Below are positions 1-7,820 of a stretch of DNA of 44,372 bases, in pieces (positions within the stretch are counted from its first letter, which is position 1; each line of letters starts with the position of its first letter). This stretch comes from Micavibrio_C sp964577255. GTDB lineage: Bacteria > Pseudomonadota > Alphaproteobacteria > Micavibrionales > Micavibrionaceae. The stretch covers positions 1 through 44,372 of the forward strand of contig CAZNYM010000012.1 in the NCBI GenBank assembly GCA_964577255.1, in the 5' to 3' direction. The position numbers were made by a program, and so were the translations under genes. Under the pieces are notes generated by a model that worked only from the letters and a program-made list of their open reading frames with translations, was not told the origin of the DNA and did not search any database.

Positions 1-573
1 GCCGCGCGCGCGCAGGTAATCCATGAACGGCGTGAAGCCCCACACCCGGGCGTTAACCTTCGCCTCCGGCTGCAAGAGGGCGTTGAGCGTGATGACACCC
101 TGACCGCGCAGCTTCAGATCGCCCTTGCCCAGAACCAGAGAGGGGATTTCCACCCGCCCGCCCTGCGCCTGCCAGGCGGCAAGGGCGGCACGCGTCGCCT
201 CCGCCGGCATGCCGGCGGGTAGCCGCAACCGTCCCTCGATGAAATCAAGCGCGTTGAGATCGTCCTCGCGCAAGCCCGCAACTTTTATACCCTGCCGGAA
301 AAAGAAATCGACCGAAGCGCCGGGGAAAGGCAGCGCCTGGAGCCGGAAAACGGGGGCCTGCAGCTGCCAGCCGGAACCCTGATAGGTCAGGTTTGCGCCC
401 GTCAGCGTAAGCGGCCCGGGAAAGCCGTTGATCTTCCGGTCCGTGATCTGGATCTGGTTTTGCGCCGCGAGAAAATCCGCAACATGGCGGGCCGCCACGT
501 GCCACCAGACACCGTAAGCGGCGAAGAGCGCCAATGACGCAAGCGCAACCGCAAAAAAGATCTTTCTTTTCAT
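1..573 (-). CDS. DUF2125-type membrane-anchored protein, 3' end off the window
   Basis: The first 191 codons are visible, and the stop lies beyond base 1. The product starts MKRKIFFAVALASLALFAAY, an uncleaved signal anchor or signal peptide, and continues as a beta-rich periplasmic domain (QIQITDRKINGFPGPLTLTG). This layout fits the alphaproteobacterial DUF2125 family, whose members are usually over 300 residues and have no settled function. Its ATG (573-571) overlaps the plsC stop by four bases (ATGA), so it is translationally coupled to plsC at the end of the ftsEX operon. The family call rests on the N-terminal anchor, the GFPGPLTL-type opening and the position next to plsC and the YdcF gene. 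A role in envelope maintenance is inference from neighbours. Confidence 0.62.
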   Translation of the reverse strand, partial: MKRKIFFAVALASLALFAAYGVWWHVAARHVADFLAAQNQIQITDRKINGFPGPLTLTGANLTYQGSGWQLQAPVFRLQALPFPGASVDFFFRQGIKVAGLREDDLNALDFIEGRLRLPAGMPAEATRAALAAWQAQGGRVEIPSLVLGKGDLKLRGQGVITLNALLQPEAKVNARVWGFTPFMDYLRARG

Positions 574-1271
574 GCCGCCTCACCTTCCAGAGCCTTCGAG
601 CGCGTCTCAAGCACATTCTGAAGCTCTTCAAGTGTCTCTACCGGCGGCAGGAATTCGAATATCACCCGGCCCGAACGCTTTCGCCACGATCCGCGCGGCC
701 AGAAAACGCCCGTATTGAGCGCCAGCGGTATCACCTTCATGCCTGTAGCTTCGCGCATGCGCATGACGCCGTTCCTGTAGGGCTTTTCCTTGACGGTATC
801 TGTCACCTTCACCCGCGTGCCTTGTGGAAAAACCACGATCGGCCGACCCTGCGCCTGCACACGGCGCGTTCCCTCAATCACCTGAAGAATAGAATCGCGC
901 CCCCTACTCCGGTCGATGGCGATCGGCTCGGTCTTGGCGAGAAAACGCCCCCACAGAGGGATCGAAAGCAATTCCTGCTTGAGAATGATCGCCGGATCGT
1001 CGAAAAGAATATGCAGCTTCATGGTCTCATAAGCCGACTGATGCTTGGCCGCGACGATGAAGGAGCCGGCGGGCAGGTTTTCACGCCCCCGGACCTCGAA
1101 ATCAAGCTTCAGGATATGGCGCTCGAGGAAATAAACGGTGCCGACGAAGGCCCTGACGATCAGCATCGCCTGGGGCTTGGGCAGGAGCAGGCCCGGCAGA
1201 CATAAAACGCACGCCACCGCCGTGGCGCCGTAGAAAACCAGATTGAACAATATCGAACGGACAAGCATCAT
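570..1271 (-). CDS. plsC: 1-acyl-sn-glycerol-3-phosphate acyltransferase (PlsC family)
   Basis: PlsC adds the second acyl chain to lysophosphatidate to give phosphatidate at the inner membrane. The 233-residue protein has an N-terminal hydrophobic stretch (about 3-30), then acyltransferase motif I as HQSAYE (H77, E82) and motif III as FPQGTR (148-153). The textbook motifs are HX4D and FPEGTR, so the aspartate is replaced by glutamate and the motif III glutamate by glutamine. PIAIDRS near 116-122 and VIPLALNTG near 186 fit the remaining motifs. The gene follows the YdcF gene directly and overlaps the DUF2125 start by four bases. Family membership is secure; the substituted motif residues make exact acyl-acceptor specificity uncertain. 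Confidence 0.9.
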   Translation of the reverse strand: MMLVRSILFNLVFYGATAVACVLCLPGLLLPKPQAMLIVRAFVGTVYFLERHILKLDFEVRGRENLPAGSFIVAAKHQSAYETMKLHILFDDPAIILKQELLSIPLWGRFLAKTEPIAIDRSRGRDSILQVIEGTRRVQAQGRPIVVFPQGTRVKVTDTVKEKPYRNGVMRMREATGMKVIPLALNTGVFWPRGSWRKRSGRVIFEFLPPVETLEELQNVLETRSKALEGEAA

Positions 1272-1859
1272 TCACGATCGCCAGGCGTTGAGGATGGCCA
1301 GCAGCGTCTTGTTGTATTCGCCGAACAGCAGCCGGAAATATTCGCCATCCCGCCCGACACCGCGCACGGGATAAGGAATGATCGTCAGGTCCGGCATGGC
1401 GCTGCGGAATTCGACCAGCGCGCGAGGCATATGGTAGTCCGACGTCACCAGGCGGATGGATTTCATATCTTCCTTGTCGGCCCATTCCTTGACCTCAAAA
1501 GCGTTGCCGAAGGTATTGCGGGCGCGGCGCCCCAGCACGACGCAACATTCCGATTTCTCGGGCGTTATGATCGGCCGGTCCCAGAAATCGAGAATCTCCT
1601 CGAGCTTTACACCCTCCCCAACGCCGGAAATGAAAAGCTGGGGTGCCTCGCCGCGCGCCAGCAGATCAAGTCCCTTGTTCACGCGCTGCGATCCCCCGGT
1701 CAGGACGATGATAGCGTCCGCCGGGGTTTTCTCATCGGCGATGCGCATGCCCATGACATGCGCAGCGAAAAACCCGAACCCCGCGAGCCACAGGGCAAGC
1801 ACCGCCAGCGGCAGATAAAGCGCCCAGCGACCGAATGACAGGGGCCGGGCGGCGCTCAA
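1272..1859 (-). CDS. YdcF/SanA-family membrane protein (DUF218), TTG start
   Basis: DUF218 proteins (ElyC, SanA, YdcF) are inner-membrane proteins tied to envelope and peptidoglycan precursor homeostasis. This one has one membrane segment (about 9-29) followed by the domain: AIIVLTGGSQR, then LFISGVGEG, ARNTFGNAFE and LVTSDYHMPRA, the conserved block of the fold. I chose TTG at 1859 because it overlaps the ftsX stop as TTGA and has GGAG about nine bases upstream. That gives 195 residues, the normal family size. The frame stays open a further 51 codons upstream without an ATG, but that part lies over ftsX and reads as low-complexity shadow. The exact substrate is unknown. Confidence 0.82.
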   Translation of the reverse strand: MSAARPLSFGRWALYLPLAVLALWLAGFGFFAAHVMGMRIADEKTPADAIIVLTGGSQRVNKGLDLLARGEAPQLFISGVGEGVKLEEILDFWDRPIITPEKSECCVVLGRRARNTFGNAFEVKEWADKEDMKSIRLVTSDYHMPRALVEFRSAMPDLTIIPYPVRGVGRDGEYFRLLFGEYNKTLLAILNAWRS

Positions 1860-2803
1860 GGCATGCGCTCCAGGACCTGGCGCACGGTGCGGCGCGTGGT
1901 CACCACCGCGATCAGCCCGGTCACAGCCGGCAGCAGGGCCAGCATGACGATCTGCATCGTTTGAAGCCGGAAAGAAGGCACAAGGCTGACGTCCATCCGC
2001 CCGCCCATCCACGACATGACGATCAGCACAAGAGCGCCCGCCATCACACCCGCAAGCGCGCCCGCAGTGGTGAGATGAAACGCGTGGCGCTGGAACTGGC
2101 CGGAAACATAGCCGTCACTTGCCCCCATCAGGTGCAGAAGCTCCACCTGGTCGGCAAACACGGCCAGGCGCGCTCGCACCGCCCCGGCCACGGCCATCGC
2201 CAGCGTCGCGCCCGTCACCAGCAGCAGTGTGTATGCACCCAGCTTCAGGGCCCCCGTAAAACGCAGCACATCGCCGAGCCAGCTTTCATGGCGATCGATG
2301 CGGGCCTGCGGCGCCAGCGCTTTGATCTTCTTCTCCAGCACACGGATGTCGGCAGGCGCCGCTTCGGACGCAAGCTTGATACTGACAAGCCCCGGCAGAG
2401 GAAGGTTGGAAAGGCTCTGCGCCTCGCCCCCCAGCCAGGGCAGGACCAGCGCCGTAATCTCTTCCGCGTTCAAGGCATGGGCGCTTTCCACGCCGGGATG
2501 CGCGGCCGCCAGGCCTTCGATGCTACGCGCCTCCTCGATCAGGCTTTCGCGGCTGCGGATTTTTCCGGCGGCGTCCTCGGCCGGGATCTCGATGCTGATG
2601 GCGCCCTCGAGGCCCGAGCTCCAGCGCGCCGTCATCGCACCCAGGATAAAAGAGGCTGCCAGCGCCAGAAACGCCATGAAGACCATCAACGCGCTCAGTG
2701 TCACCACGAAACCGGTGCCACCATCGCGCTGCAGCGGCAGGTCGTAGCCACGGCGCTTTTCGGCCTTGCCCAGCATCTTTTCCTTACGGGCGAAGAGCTT
2801 CAT
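1856..2803 (-). CDS. ftsX: Cell division protein FtsX
   Basis: FtsX is the membrane partner of FtsE and transmits its ATPase cycle across the inner membrane to activate septal peptidoglycan hydrolases. The 315-residue product has the expected plan: a short cytoplasmic N-terminus, a first membrane helix near 30-55 (VVTLSALMVFMAFLALAASF), a periplasmic domain of about 110 residues, and three further helices from about residue 170 to the end. It begins two bases after the ftsE stop, the typical ftsEX arrangement. Its stop overlaps the downstream TTG start. Identification rests on topology plus the ftsE neighbour; the sequence alone is weakly conserved, as usual for FtsX. Confidence 0.92.
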   Translation of the reverse strand: MKLFARKEKMLGKAEKRRGYDLPLQRDGGTGFVVTLSALMVFMAFLALAASFILGAMTARWSSGLEGAISIEIPAEDAAGKIRSRESLIEEARSIEGLAAAHPGVESAHALNAEEITALVLPWLGGEAQSLSNLPLPGLVSIKLASEAAPADIRVLEKKIKALAPQARIDRHESWLGDVLRFTGALKLGAYTLLLVTGATLAMAVAGAVRARLAVFADQVELLHLMGASDGYVSGQFQRHAFHLTTAGALAGVMAGALVLIVMSWMGGRMDVSLVPSFRLQTMQIVMLALLPAVTGLIAVVTTRRTVRQVLERMP

Positions 2804-2805
2804 GG

Positions 2806-3504
2806 TTAAAACACCCCTTCCAACTTGCGGCGCAGGAAGCCCTTGGGCTCCTCGATGCTCATATGCCCCTGCGTCAGCACCATGCGCGGATGCGGAAACT
2901 TGTCCATCAGCGCCTGGCTGTGGGTGGCGATGACGATGGTGGTACCCATGCGGTTCAGCTGCTCGAACAGGCCCATCAGACGCCCTCCGATCTCGTCGTC
3001 AAGGTTGCCGGTAGGCTCGTCCGCCAGCAGAAGACGCGGCCGGGCGATGATGGCGCGGGCAATCGCCACACGCTGCTGCTGTCCGCCCGACAGGGTATCG
3101 GGCAGGACGTCGATATGCTCGCCCAGCCCCACCCACTCCAGCAGTTCGCGCACATGGCTGCGGATTTCTTCCTCGGGTCGGCCGTTGATGCGCATGGGCA
3201 GGGCCACGTTGTCAAAGGCCGAGAGGTGATTGAGCAGGCGGAAATCCTGGAACACCACGCCGATGCGCTGGCGCAGGGCCGCCAGCTGCGCGCGCGGCAA
3301 CGCCCCCACATTCTGCCCGAACATGGTGATAACGCCGCGCGTGGGCCGCCGGCCGAGATACATCAGGGTCATGAGCGAGGTTTTGCCGGCACCGCTCGGG
3401 CCGGTCAGGTAATGGAACGACCCCGGCTCGAGGGTGAAGCTGATGTCGCTCAGCACCTCGGGGCCGATGCCGTAGCGCAACCCGACATGCTCGAAACGGA
3501 TCAT
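2806..3504 (-). CDS. ftsE: Cell division ATP-binding protein FtsE
   Basis: This ABC-type ATPase pairs with FtsX at the divisome. The 232-residue protein carries Walker A GPSGAGKT (35-42), a Q-loop (VVFQDFRLL, about 84-92), the ABC signature LSGGQQQR (138-145), Walker B LLLADEPTGNLD (158-169) and the switch histidine in ATHSQ. The HYLTGPSGAGKTSL stretch is characteristic of FtsE rather than LolD or MacB. Its ATG overlaps by four bases the stop of the secreted protein gene upstream, so the three genes are one translationally coupled unit. Nothing is unusual in length or motifs. Confidence 0.96.
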   Translation of the reverse strand: MIRFEHVGLRYGIGPEVLSDISFTLEPGSFHYLTGPSGAGKTSLMTLMYLGRRPTRGVITMFGQNVGALPRAQLAALRQRIGVVFQDFRLLNHLSAFDNVALPMRINGRPEEEIRSHVRELLEWVGLGEHIDVLPDTLSGGQQQRVAIARAIIARPRLLLADEPTGNLDDEIGGRLMGLFEQLNRMGTTIVIATHSQALMDKFPHPRMVLTQGHMSIEEPKGFLRRKLEGVF

Positions 3505-4244
3505 GGCGCGGCACTTTCTTTAAGAGGAGTCTTCTGCCGCGTCAGGATATGCAGAAGAGCCTGGCCTTTTTTATAGGGATCGTTGATCAGCCCCGCGACC
3601 TTGAGTGCATCGTCGTCATGGCGGCGGTCGGCCAGGATCCCCGAGATTACCATCGCTTCCTTGTCCCTATACCCCGGATCGTCGATGGCGGCGAGGCTCG
3701 CCAACACCGCCGGCATGTCGCGGCGCTCGGCCTGCACTTCGGCCGCTTCGCCATAAGCCTTGTTGCGCAGGGCTGGATTCTCCATCGAGGCCGCCGTGGC
3801 CATCGCCGCCTCGTTCTGCCCGGCGAAGGCCTGGGCCATGCCGATATAAGTCAGCGCGATCGCGTGCGAAGGCGCGTGTGCGATCTTGTCGGCCTCGGCG
3901 CGCAGTCTGGCGAACAGGTCGTTGTAAGCTTCCGCCGCAAGCTTCAGATCCGCCGCCGCCATGCCGATGCCGCGAATGGTCATGGCCTGCGTGTCGGGAT
4001 TTTTCACCTTCGCGATCTGAGCCAGCGCCGGATCGATCATCCCTTCGCCCGCCATGGTCTTGGCAAGCTCGCGGTAGGTCTGGTCGCGCCAGTTGTCGTC
4101 GGTGATGGCGGCAGCCGTCGCCTCCAGCTGCCCGATCAGGCAGGCCCGATCGGACGCAGCGCAATCGGCGGCCCGCGCCACGCCCCCCGGCAGCAGACAA
4201 AGCAGAAAAAGCGACAGCGCGAATGGTTTTATTGACGTAATCAT
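3501..4244 (-). CDS. Secreted alpha-helical repeat protein upstream of ftsE
   Basis: I do not recognise this as a named family. The 247-residue product has a clear signal peptide (MITSIKPFALSLFLLCLLPG, cleavage near VARA-AD). The mature part is almost all helix, in repeating units of 30-40 residues rich in alanine (for example EGMIDPALAQIAKVKNPD and ERRDMPAVLASLAAIDDPG), like a TPR or Sel1-type solenoid. ATG 4244 was chosen over longer in-frame starts because the signal peptide begins there and AGGTG precedes it. The gene overlaps ftsE by four bases (ATGA) and is the first gene of the ftsEX operon. This suggests a periplasmic partner for the FtsEX complex, which is inference only. Confidence 0.72.
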   Translation of the reverse strand: MITSIKPFALSLFLLCLLPGGVARAADCAASDRACLIGQLEATAAAITDDNWRDQTYRELAKTMAGEGMIDPALAQIAKVKNPDTQAMTIRGIGMAAADLKLAAEAYNDLFARLRAEADKIAHAPSHAIALTYIGMAQAFAGQNEAAMATAASMENPALRNKAYGEAAEVQAERRDMPAVLASLAAIDDPGYRDKEAMVISGILADRRHDDDALKVAGLINDPYKKGQALLHILTRQKTPLKESAAP

Positions 4245-4260
4245 GAATGAACACCTGTGA

Positions 4261-4278
4261 GGCGGCTTGCTGGCCGCC
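4261..4278 (-). promoter_or_regulatory. GC hairpin in the leader of the ftsEX operon
   Basis: GGCGGC (4261-4266) and GCCGCC (4273-4278) form a perfect six-base stem with a six-base loop. It lies in the predicted 5' leader, between the promoter and the ribosome binding site. No T tract follows, so it is not an intrinsic terminator. It could modulate stability or translation of the first gene. Confidence 0.4.
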
Positions 4279-4280
4279 GA

Positions 4281-4316
4281 AACCCACTTTATAAAGATAA
4301 AAGAAGGGGTTTTCAA
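4281..4316 (-). promoter_or_regulatory. Sigma70-type promoter of the ftsEX operon
   Basis: On the minus strand TTGAAA (4316-4311) and TATAAA (4293-4288) are separated by exactly 17 bases, each one mismatch from consensus. The predicted start near 4281 gives a leader of about 36 bases before ATG 4244. Confidence 0.68.
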
Positions 4317-4370
4317 AGACATGTCGGCGAATGCCCTCCCCCGCCACCTATCCACAGAGTGCTTGCGCGC

Positions 4371-4805
4371 ATGATCCTGAGCTGCAGCGAATGCGGAACA
4401 CGTTATCTCGTCCCCAACCAGGCCCTGGGCCCGGCCGGGAGACGCGTGCGCTGCAAGCTGTGCAATCATGAATGGTTTCAAACGCCTGAAGGCGATAGTT
4501 CAAGCGCTCAGGAAGCCGAACCGGAGCCGCCACCAGCGGAAGAAAACGATACGAACCCCCGGTTTCAGGAAATCCTTGAATCCATCCCCGAGGCCGTCAA
4601 ACCCCTGCCACCGGGCAGCGATCTGCCCGCCTTGCCGGGCGCCACCGCGAATCCCTCCGGCCGCATGGCGCTCATGGGCTATGCTGCCGCCCTCGTTCTG
4701 TTTCTGGCAAGCCTGGCCGGTATCTGGATCGCGCGGGAATCGGTACGCACCGCCTGGCCGGAAAGCGCAGTGCTGCTCGACCTCATCAGCCCGGCGGCGG
4801 AGTAG
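4371..4805 (+). CDS. MJ0042-type zinc-ribbon single-pass membrane protein
   Basis: The 144-residue protein opens with a zinc ribbon: MILSCSECGTRY (C5, C8) and VRCKLCNHEW (C28, C31), the CxxC-CxxC pattern of MJ0042-type fingers. An acidic, proline-rich linker follows (EAEPEPPPAEEND), then one membrane helix near 99-120 and a short C-terminal tail. Such proteins are commonly encoded divergently from ftsE in Alphaproteobacteria, as here. The finger would be cytoplasmic, and its ligand is unknown. ATG 4371 has no clear Shine-Dalgarno, but the finger starts immediately after it, so an earlier start is unlikely. The start is the least certain part. Confidence 0.8.
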   Translation: MILSCSECGTRYLVPNQALGPAGRRVRCKLCNHEWFQTPEGDSSSAQEAEPEPPPAEENDTNPRFQEILESIPEAVKPLPPGSDLPALPGATANPSGRMALMGYAAALVLFLASLAGIWIARESVRTAWPESAVLLDLISPAAE

Positions 4806-4816
4806 CAACCGCGCGC

Positions 4817-5152
4817 CTAATCCTTGTACGGCGGAAGGTGCTCGAGCGCGAACAGCACCAGAGGATCGCGGGCATAACGCTGCGAAAGCGCCAGCGCCTC
4901 CTGTTCGATCTCTTCATAAGAGCAATTCTCTCCGGCCCAGCGCATCACCGGCTCGGGGATAGCCTCGAATTCTTCCTGGTTGTTCTTTACGGCAACATCG
5001 ATACCCCCCATCCAGCCGCTGCAAAGCGTGACGCGGGCAAGAAAGACGCGCACATCCTCGGGGATAGCGGGCACAGGCTCCTCCGCCCGCGCGGAGGCAC
5101 AGAACACCAGGGTCGCAAGCGCTATCGCTAGGAAATTTTTTACCTTGATCAT
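4817..5152 (-). CDS. Small secreted protein of unknown function
   Basis: The product is 111 residues with an N-terminal signal peptide (MIKVKNFLAIALATLVFCAS, cleavage near ARAEE). The mature protein is acidic and helical, with two cysteines (TLCSGW and ENCSYEE) that could form a disulfide. No known family is recognised. The ATG follows the ychF stop with no spacing, so it is probably translated by coupling from the ychF message. It converges on the zinc-ribbon gene, with 11 bases between the stops. Confidence 0.62.
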   Translation of the reverse strand: MIKVKNFLAIALATLVFCASARAEEPVPAIPEDVRVFLARVTLCSGWMGGIDVAVKNNQEEFEAIPEPVMRWAGENCSYEEIEQEALALSQRYARDPLVLFALEHLPPYKD

Positions 5153-6253
5153 TTAGACGTTGAATCTAAACAGCATAATATCACCATCAACCACGGCGTA
5201 TTCCTTGCCTTCCTGGCGCATTTTGCCGGCTTCTTTGGCCGGGCCTTCGCCGCCCAGGGCGACGTAGTCGGCAAGCGCGATTACCTCGGCCTTGATGAAG
5301 CCTTTCTCGAAATCGGTATGGATGCAGCCGGCAGCCTCGGGCGCCTTGGCACCCTTGCGCACGGTCCAGGCCCGCGCTTCCTTGGGGCCGACGGTGAAAA
5401 ACGTCTGCAGGCCCAAAAGGCTGTAGCCGGCGCGGATGATTTTGTTGAGGCCGGGTTCGGCCAGGCCCATCGATTCCAGAAATTCCTTTTTCTCTGCCTC
5501 CGAGCCCAGCTGTGCGATCTGCGATTCAATCTCGGCGCAGATGATGACGGCCTGCGTGCCCTCTTTCGCCGCTTTCTCCTGAACCTTCTTCGTCCATTCA
5601 TTGCCCGCCTGCACATCACTCTCGGCAACATTGCAGACATAAAGCACGGGTTTTGAGGTCAGAAGGTGCAGCATTTTATAAAGCTTCTCCTCGTCCTCCT
5701 CTACCTTCACAGTGCGCGCGGGATTTCCGGCCTCAAGCGCCGCCTTGATCCTTTCCAGCAGCGGCTGGAGAATTTTCGCTTCCTTGTCGCCGCCCTTGGC
5801 CTTCTTGGCGACGTTGCTCACCTGCTTGTCGACCGATTCAAGGTCTGCGAGCATCAGTTCGGTTTCTATGATCTCGGTATCGCGCAGCGGATCGACCGAG
5901 TCCATCACATGGATGATGTTGGAATCGTCGAAACAGCGCAGCACGTGGATGATGGCGTCAGTCTCGCGGATATTGGCCAGGAACTGGTTGCCCAGCCCCT
6001 CGCCCTTGGAAGCGCCCTTCACCAGCCCGGCGATGTCGACGAACTCAAGCTGGGTCGGCACGATGTTGGCCGACTTGCCGATGACGGCGATCTTCTGCAG
6101 GCGCTCATCGGGCACCGCCACGCGGCCGACATTGGGCTCGATGGTGCAGAAAGGGAAATTGGCCGCCTGCGCCGCCGCCGTCGCCGTCAGCGCGTTGAAC
6201 AGCGTGGATTTCCCCACGTTCGGAAGACCGACGATACCGCAATTGAAACCCAT
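5153..6253 (-). CDS. ychF: Ribosome-binding ATPase YchF (Obg family)
   Basis: YchF is a conserved P-loop NTPase of the Obg family that prefers ATP and binds ribosomes, with links to translation fidelity and stress. The 366-residue product has G1 GLPNVGKST (about 9-17), FCTIEPNVG, G3 DIAGLVKGAS, and NVAES in place of the NKxD guanine-specificity motif, as expected for YchF. The C-terminal TGS-like domain contains CIHTDFEKGFIKAEV. The length is the family norm. It follows pth with a two-base gap, and the pth-ychF order is common in bacteria. Confidence 0.96.
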   Translation of the reverse strand: MGFNCGIVGLPNVGKSTLFNALTATAAAQAANFPFCTIEPNVGRVAVPDERLQKIAVIGKSANIVPTQLEFVDIAGLVKGASKGEGLGNQFLANIRETDAIIHVLRCFDDSNIIHVMDSVDPLRDTEIIETELMLADLESVDKQVSNVAKKAKGGDKEAKILQPLLERIKAALEAGNPARTVKVEEDEEKLYKMLHLLTSKPVLYVCNVAESDVQAGNEWTKKVQEKAAKEGTQAVIICAEIESQIAQLGSEAEKKEFLESMGLAEPGLNKIIRAGYSLLGLQTFFTVGPKEARAWTVRKGAKAPEAAGCIHTDFEKGFIKAEVIALADYVALGGEGPAKEAGKMRQEGKEYAVVDGDIMLFRFNV

Positions 6254-6255
6254 GG

Positions 6256-6876
6256 TTATTTTCCTTCATTGCTCGTCGCCGCGGCGACCTTGCTCATAAA
6301 CTCATCGCTTTTGCCTTGCGCCAGAAGCAGGCCGTACTGCCCCACCGCCGCCAGCAGCGGGTCGAGCCAAATGCGTTCGCTCTTGCCGAAATCGCCCAGC
6401 ACGTGGCCGTGAACGCGCTCGCGTTCGCCCGGATGGCCGATCCCCAGTCGCACGCGCCAGTAATCCGCCGTGCCCAGATGCGCATCGAGCGATTTGAGGC
6501 CGTTATGCCCCGCATTGCCGCCGCCTTGCTTCATCCTGATTTTTCCGGCGGACAAATCGAGCTCGTCATGAAACACGAAAATGCGCGCGGGTGGAATCTT
6601 GTAAAACTTCGCCATGGCCGCCACCGACCGGCCGGACTCGTTCATGTAAGTCTGCGGCTTGAGCAGAAAGACCTTGCCCGCCGGGCCGGCAAGCTCCGAC
6701 CACAGGCCCTGGAACTTGGCGCGGAACGGTGCCGCCTTCTCCTGCGCGGCGATCGCGTCAAGCGCCATGAAACCGATATTGTGACGATTGAATTCGTATT
6801 GCGGCCCGGGGTTGCCCAGGCCGACAAGCAGAACGGCGTTCTGGCCGCCGGAGGTCTTGCCGAATATACCCAGCAT
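6256..6876 (-). CDS. pth: Peptidyl-tRNA hydrolase
   Basis: Pth cleaves peptidyl-tRNAs released during abortive translation and so recycles tRNA. The 206-residue protein has the complete active site: VGLGNPG (N22), FNRHNIGF (H32, the catalytic base), YMNESG (N79), FHDELDL (D104) and GGGNAGHNGLKS (N121, N125). Ten residues precede the usual start (MLGIFGKTSG), so a slightly later start is possible, but ATG 6876 is the only good codon. The gene sits between rplY and ychF; rplY-pth-ychF is a classic translation-related cluster. Confidence 0.96.
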   Translation of the reverse strand: MLGIFGKTSGGQNAVLLVGLGNPGPQYEFNRHNIGFMALDAIAAQEKAAPFRAKFQGLWSELAGPAGKVFLLKPQTYMNESGRSVAAMAKFYKIPPARIFVFHDELDLSAGKIRMKQGGGNAGHNGLKSLDAHLGTADYWRVRLGIGHPGERERVHGHVLGDFGKSERIWLDPLLAAVGQYGLLLAQGKSDEFMSKVAAATSNEGK

Positions 6877-6880
6877 GGAT

Positions 6881-6924
6881 CGAGAAAGAAGGCGGGCCTG
6901 GCCTTAAACGCCGCGCCCGCCTTC
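6881..6924 (-). terminator. Intrinsic terminator-like hairpin between rplY and pth
   Basis: GCCCGCCTTC (6915-6924) and GAAGGCGGGC (6888-6897) are perfectly complementary over ten bases with a 17-base loop. On the minus strand the stem is followed by TTTCTC. It lies directly after the rplY stop and before the pth start, so it could end or attenuate rplY transcription. The T tract is short. Confidence 0.55.
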
Positions 6925-6933
6925 CCCCTTGCG

Positions 6934-7635
6934 TTATTTCTTGGCTGCCGGAGCCGGCGCCTTGGCATCCGGCTTGGCCGCAGCCGCTTTGGCGTCGGGT
7001 TTAGCAGCCGCATCGGCGGACGCCGCTTCCGTCCCTGCCGCAGCAGCCGACACAGCGACTTCGTCGGCCAGTTTCGGCGGCGTGATCGTCGCCAGGGTCA
7101 GATCGTCCTCGTGCGTGACGACTTCGATACCCTGCGGCATCTTCACGGCACTCAGCTTGATCGGGTCGCCGATCTTGTACGGCGCCACATCAACTTCGAT
7201 GAACTCGGGGATGGCCGTGGCGGGGCACAGCATCTCAAGCTCGTGGTTGACGATGTTAAGAATGCCTTTGTCCTTAAGGCCGGGGCTCTTGTCCTGATTG
7301 ATGAAGCGCACCGGCACATGGACGCGTAGTTTTGTCTTGGGCGAAACGCGCAGGAAATCGACGTGCTCGACCTGGTCGGTCACGGGATGGACCTGCACGC
7401 CACGGCAAAGGACGAGGTTTTTCTCGCTCCCGACTGTCAATTCGCACAGGTGCGTGTACATCGTGCCTTTCATCCATTCTTTAGTGACTTCTCTGACCGG
7501 AAGAGAGATGGAGACAGGATCTTTCTTGTCGCCATAGATCACTCCGGGAATGCGGCCCTCACGGCGCAGTGCCCGGGCGACCCCCTTGCCGGCCCGTTCT
7601 TTCTTTTCAGCTTTCAAAGCATATTGCTCAGACAT
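6934..7635 (-). CDS. rplY: 50S ribosomal protein L25, long (Ctc/TL5) form
   Basis: L25 binds 5S rRNA in the large subunit; the long form carries an extra C-terminal beta domain. The 233-residue protein has the N-terminal L25 domain (RAGKGVARALRREGRIPGVI, about 16-35, then LPVREVTKEW). The TL5 domain follows (VHVPVRFINQDKSPGLKDKG, PATAIPEFIEVDV). The last 45 residues are a low-complexity tail built from Ala, Lys, Pro and Asp with KPDAK repeats, which looks like a disordered extension. The start has AAAGGA upstream. It leads the rplY-pth-ychF cluster. Confidence 0.95.
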   Translation of the reverse strand: MSEQYALKAEKKERAGKGVARALRREGRIPGVIYGDKKDPVSISLPVREVTKEWMKGTMYTHLCELTVGSEKNLVLCRGVQVHPVTDQVEHVDFLRVSPKTKLRVHVPVRFINQDKSPGLKDKGILNIVNHELEMLCPATAIPEFIEVDVAPYKIGDPIKLSAVKMPQGIEVVTHEDDLTLATITPPKLADEVAVSAAAAGTEAASADAAAKPDAKAAAAKPDAKAPAPAAKK

Positions 7636-7785
7636 GGTTTCGTTTCCTTTACTTCATTGGAACGCCGGGCAGCCTCCAGGGGGGACCCGCCCGGTTACAG
7701 GCCGGTAAAAGAGCAGAAAACCCCTGTTTTTTCAACATAAACCTCGCCCAGGCACCCCGCGCCTGGCTTCCGGCACATTTGAAGG

Positions 7786-7813
7786 TTGACATATCATGTA
7801 TTATGTCAATAAT
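7786..7813 (+). promoter_or_regulatory. Promoter with overlapping perfect dyad operator
   Basis: TTGACATA (7786-7793) and TATGTCAA (7802-7809) are a perfect eight-base inverted repeat with an eight-base spacer. The left arm is a consensus -35 (TTGACA, 7786-7791). AATAAT at 7808-7813 can serve as -10 with a 16-base spacer. A dimeric repressor bound here would cover the core promoter. The predicted start is about base 7820, next to ATG 7821. Confidence 0.6.
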
Positions 7814-7820
7814 GGCCTTC

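Noticed and set aside
1860..2012. N-terminal extension of the YdcF gene into ftsX
   Set aside because: The extra 51 codons have no ATG and unlikely composition; TTG 1859 with GGAG upstream gives the normal family length.
4348..4356. CTATCCACA, a DnaA-box-like site upstream of the zinc-ribbon gene
   Set aside because: It is a single imperfect box without partners; one such match is expected by chance in a window this size.
6934..7070. KPDAK repeats in the L25 tail as a tandem DNA repeat
   Set aside because: The repeats are short and degenerate at the DNA level; Ala/Lys-rich tails are usual for long L25 proteins.
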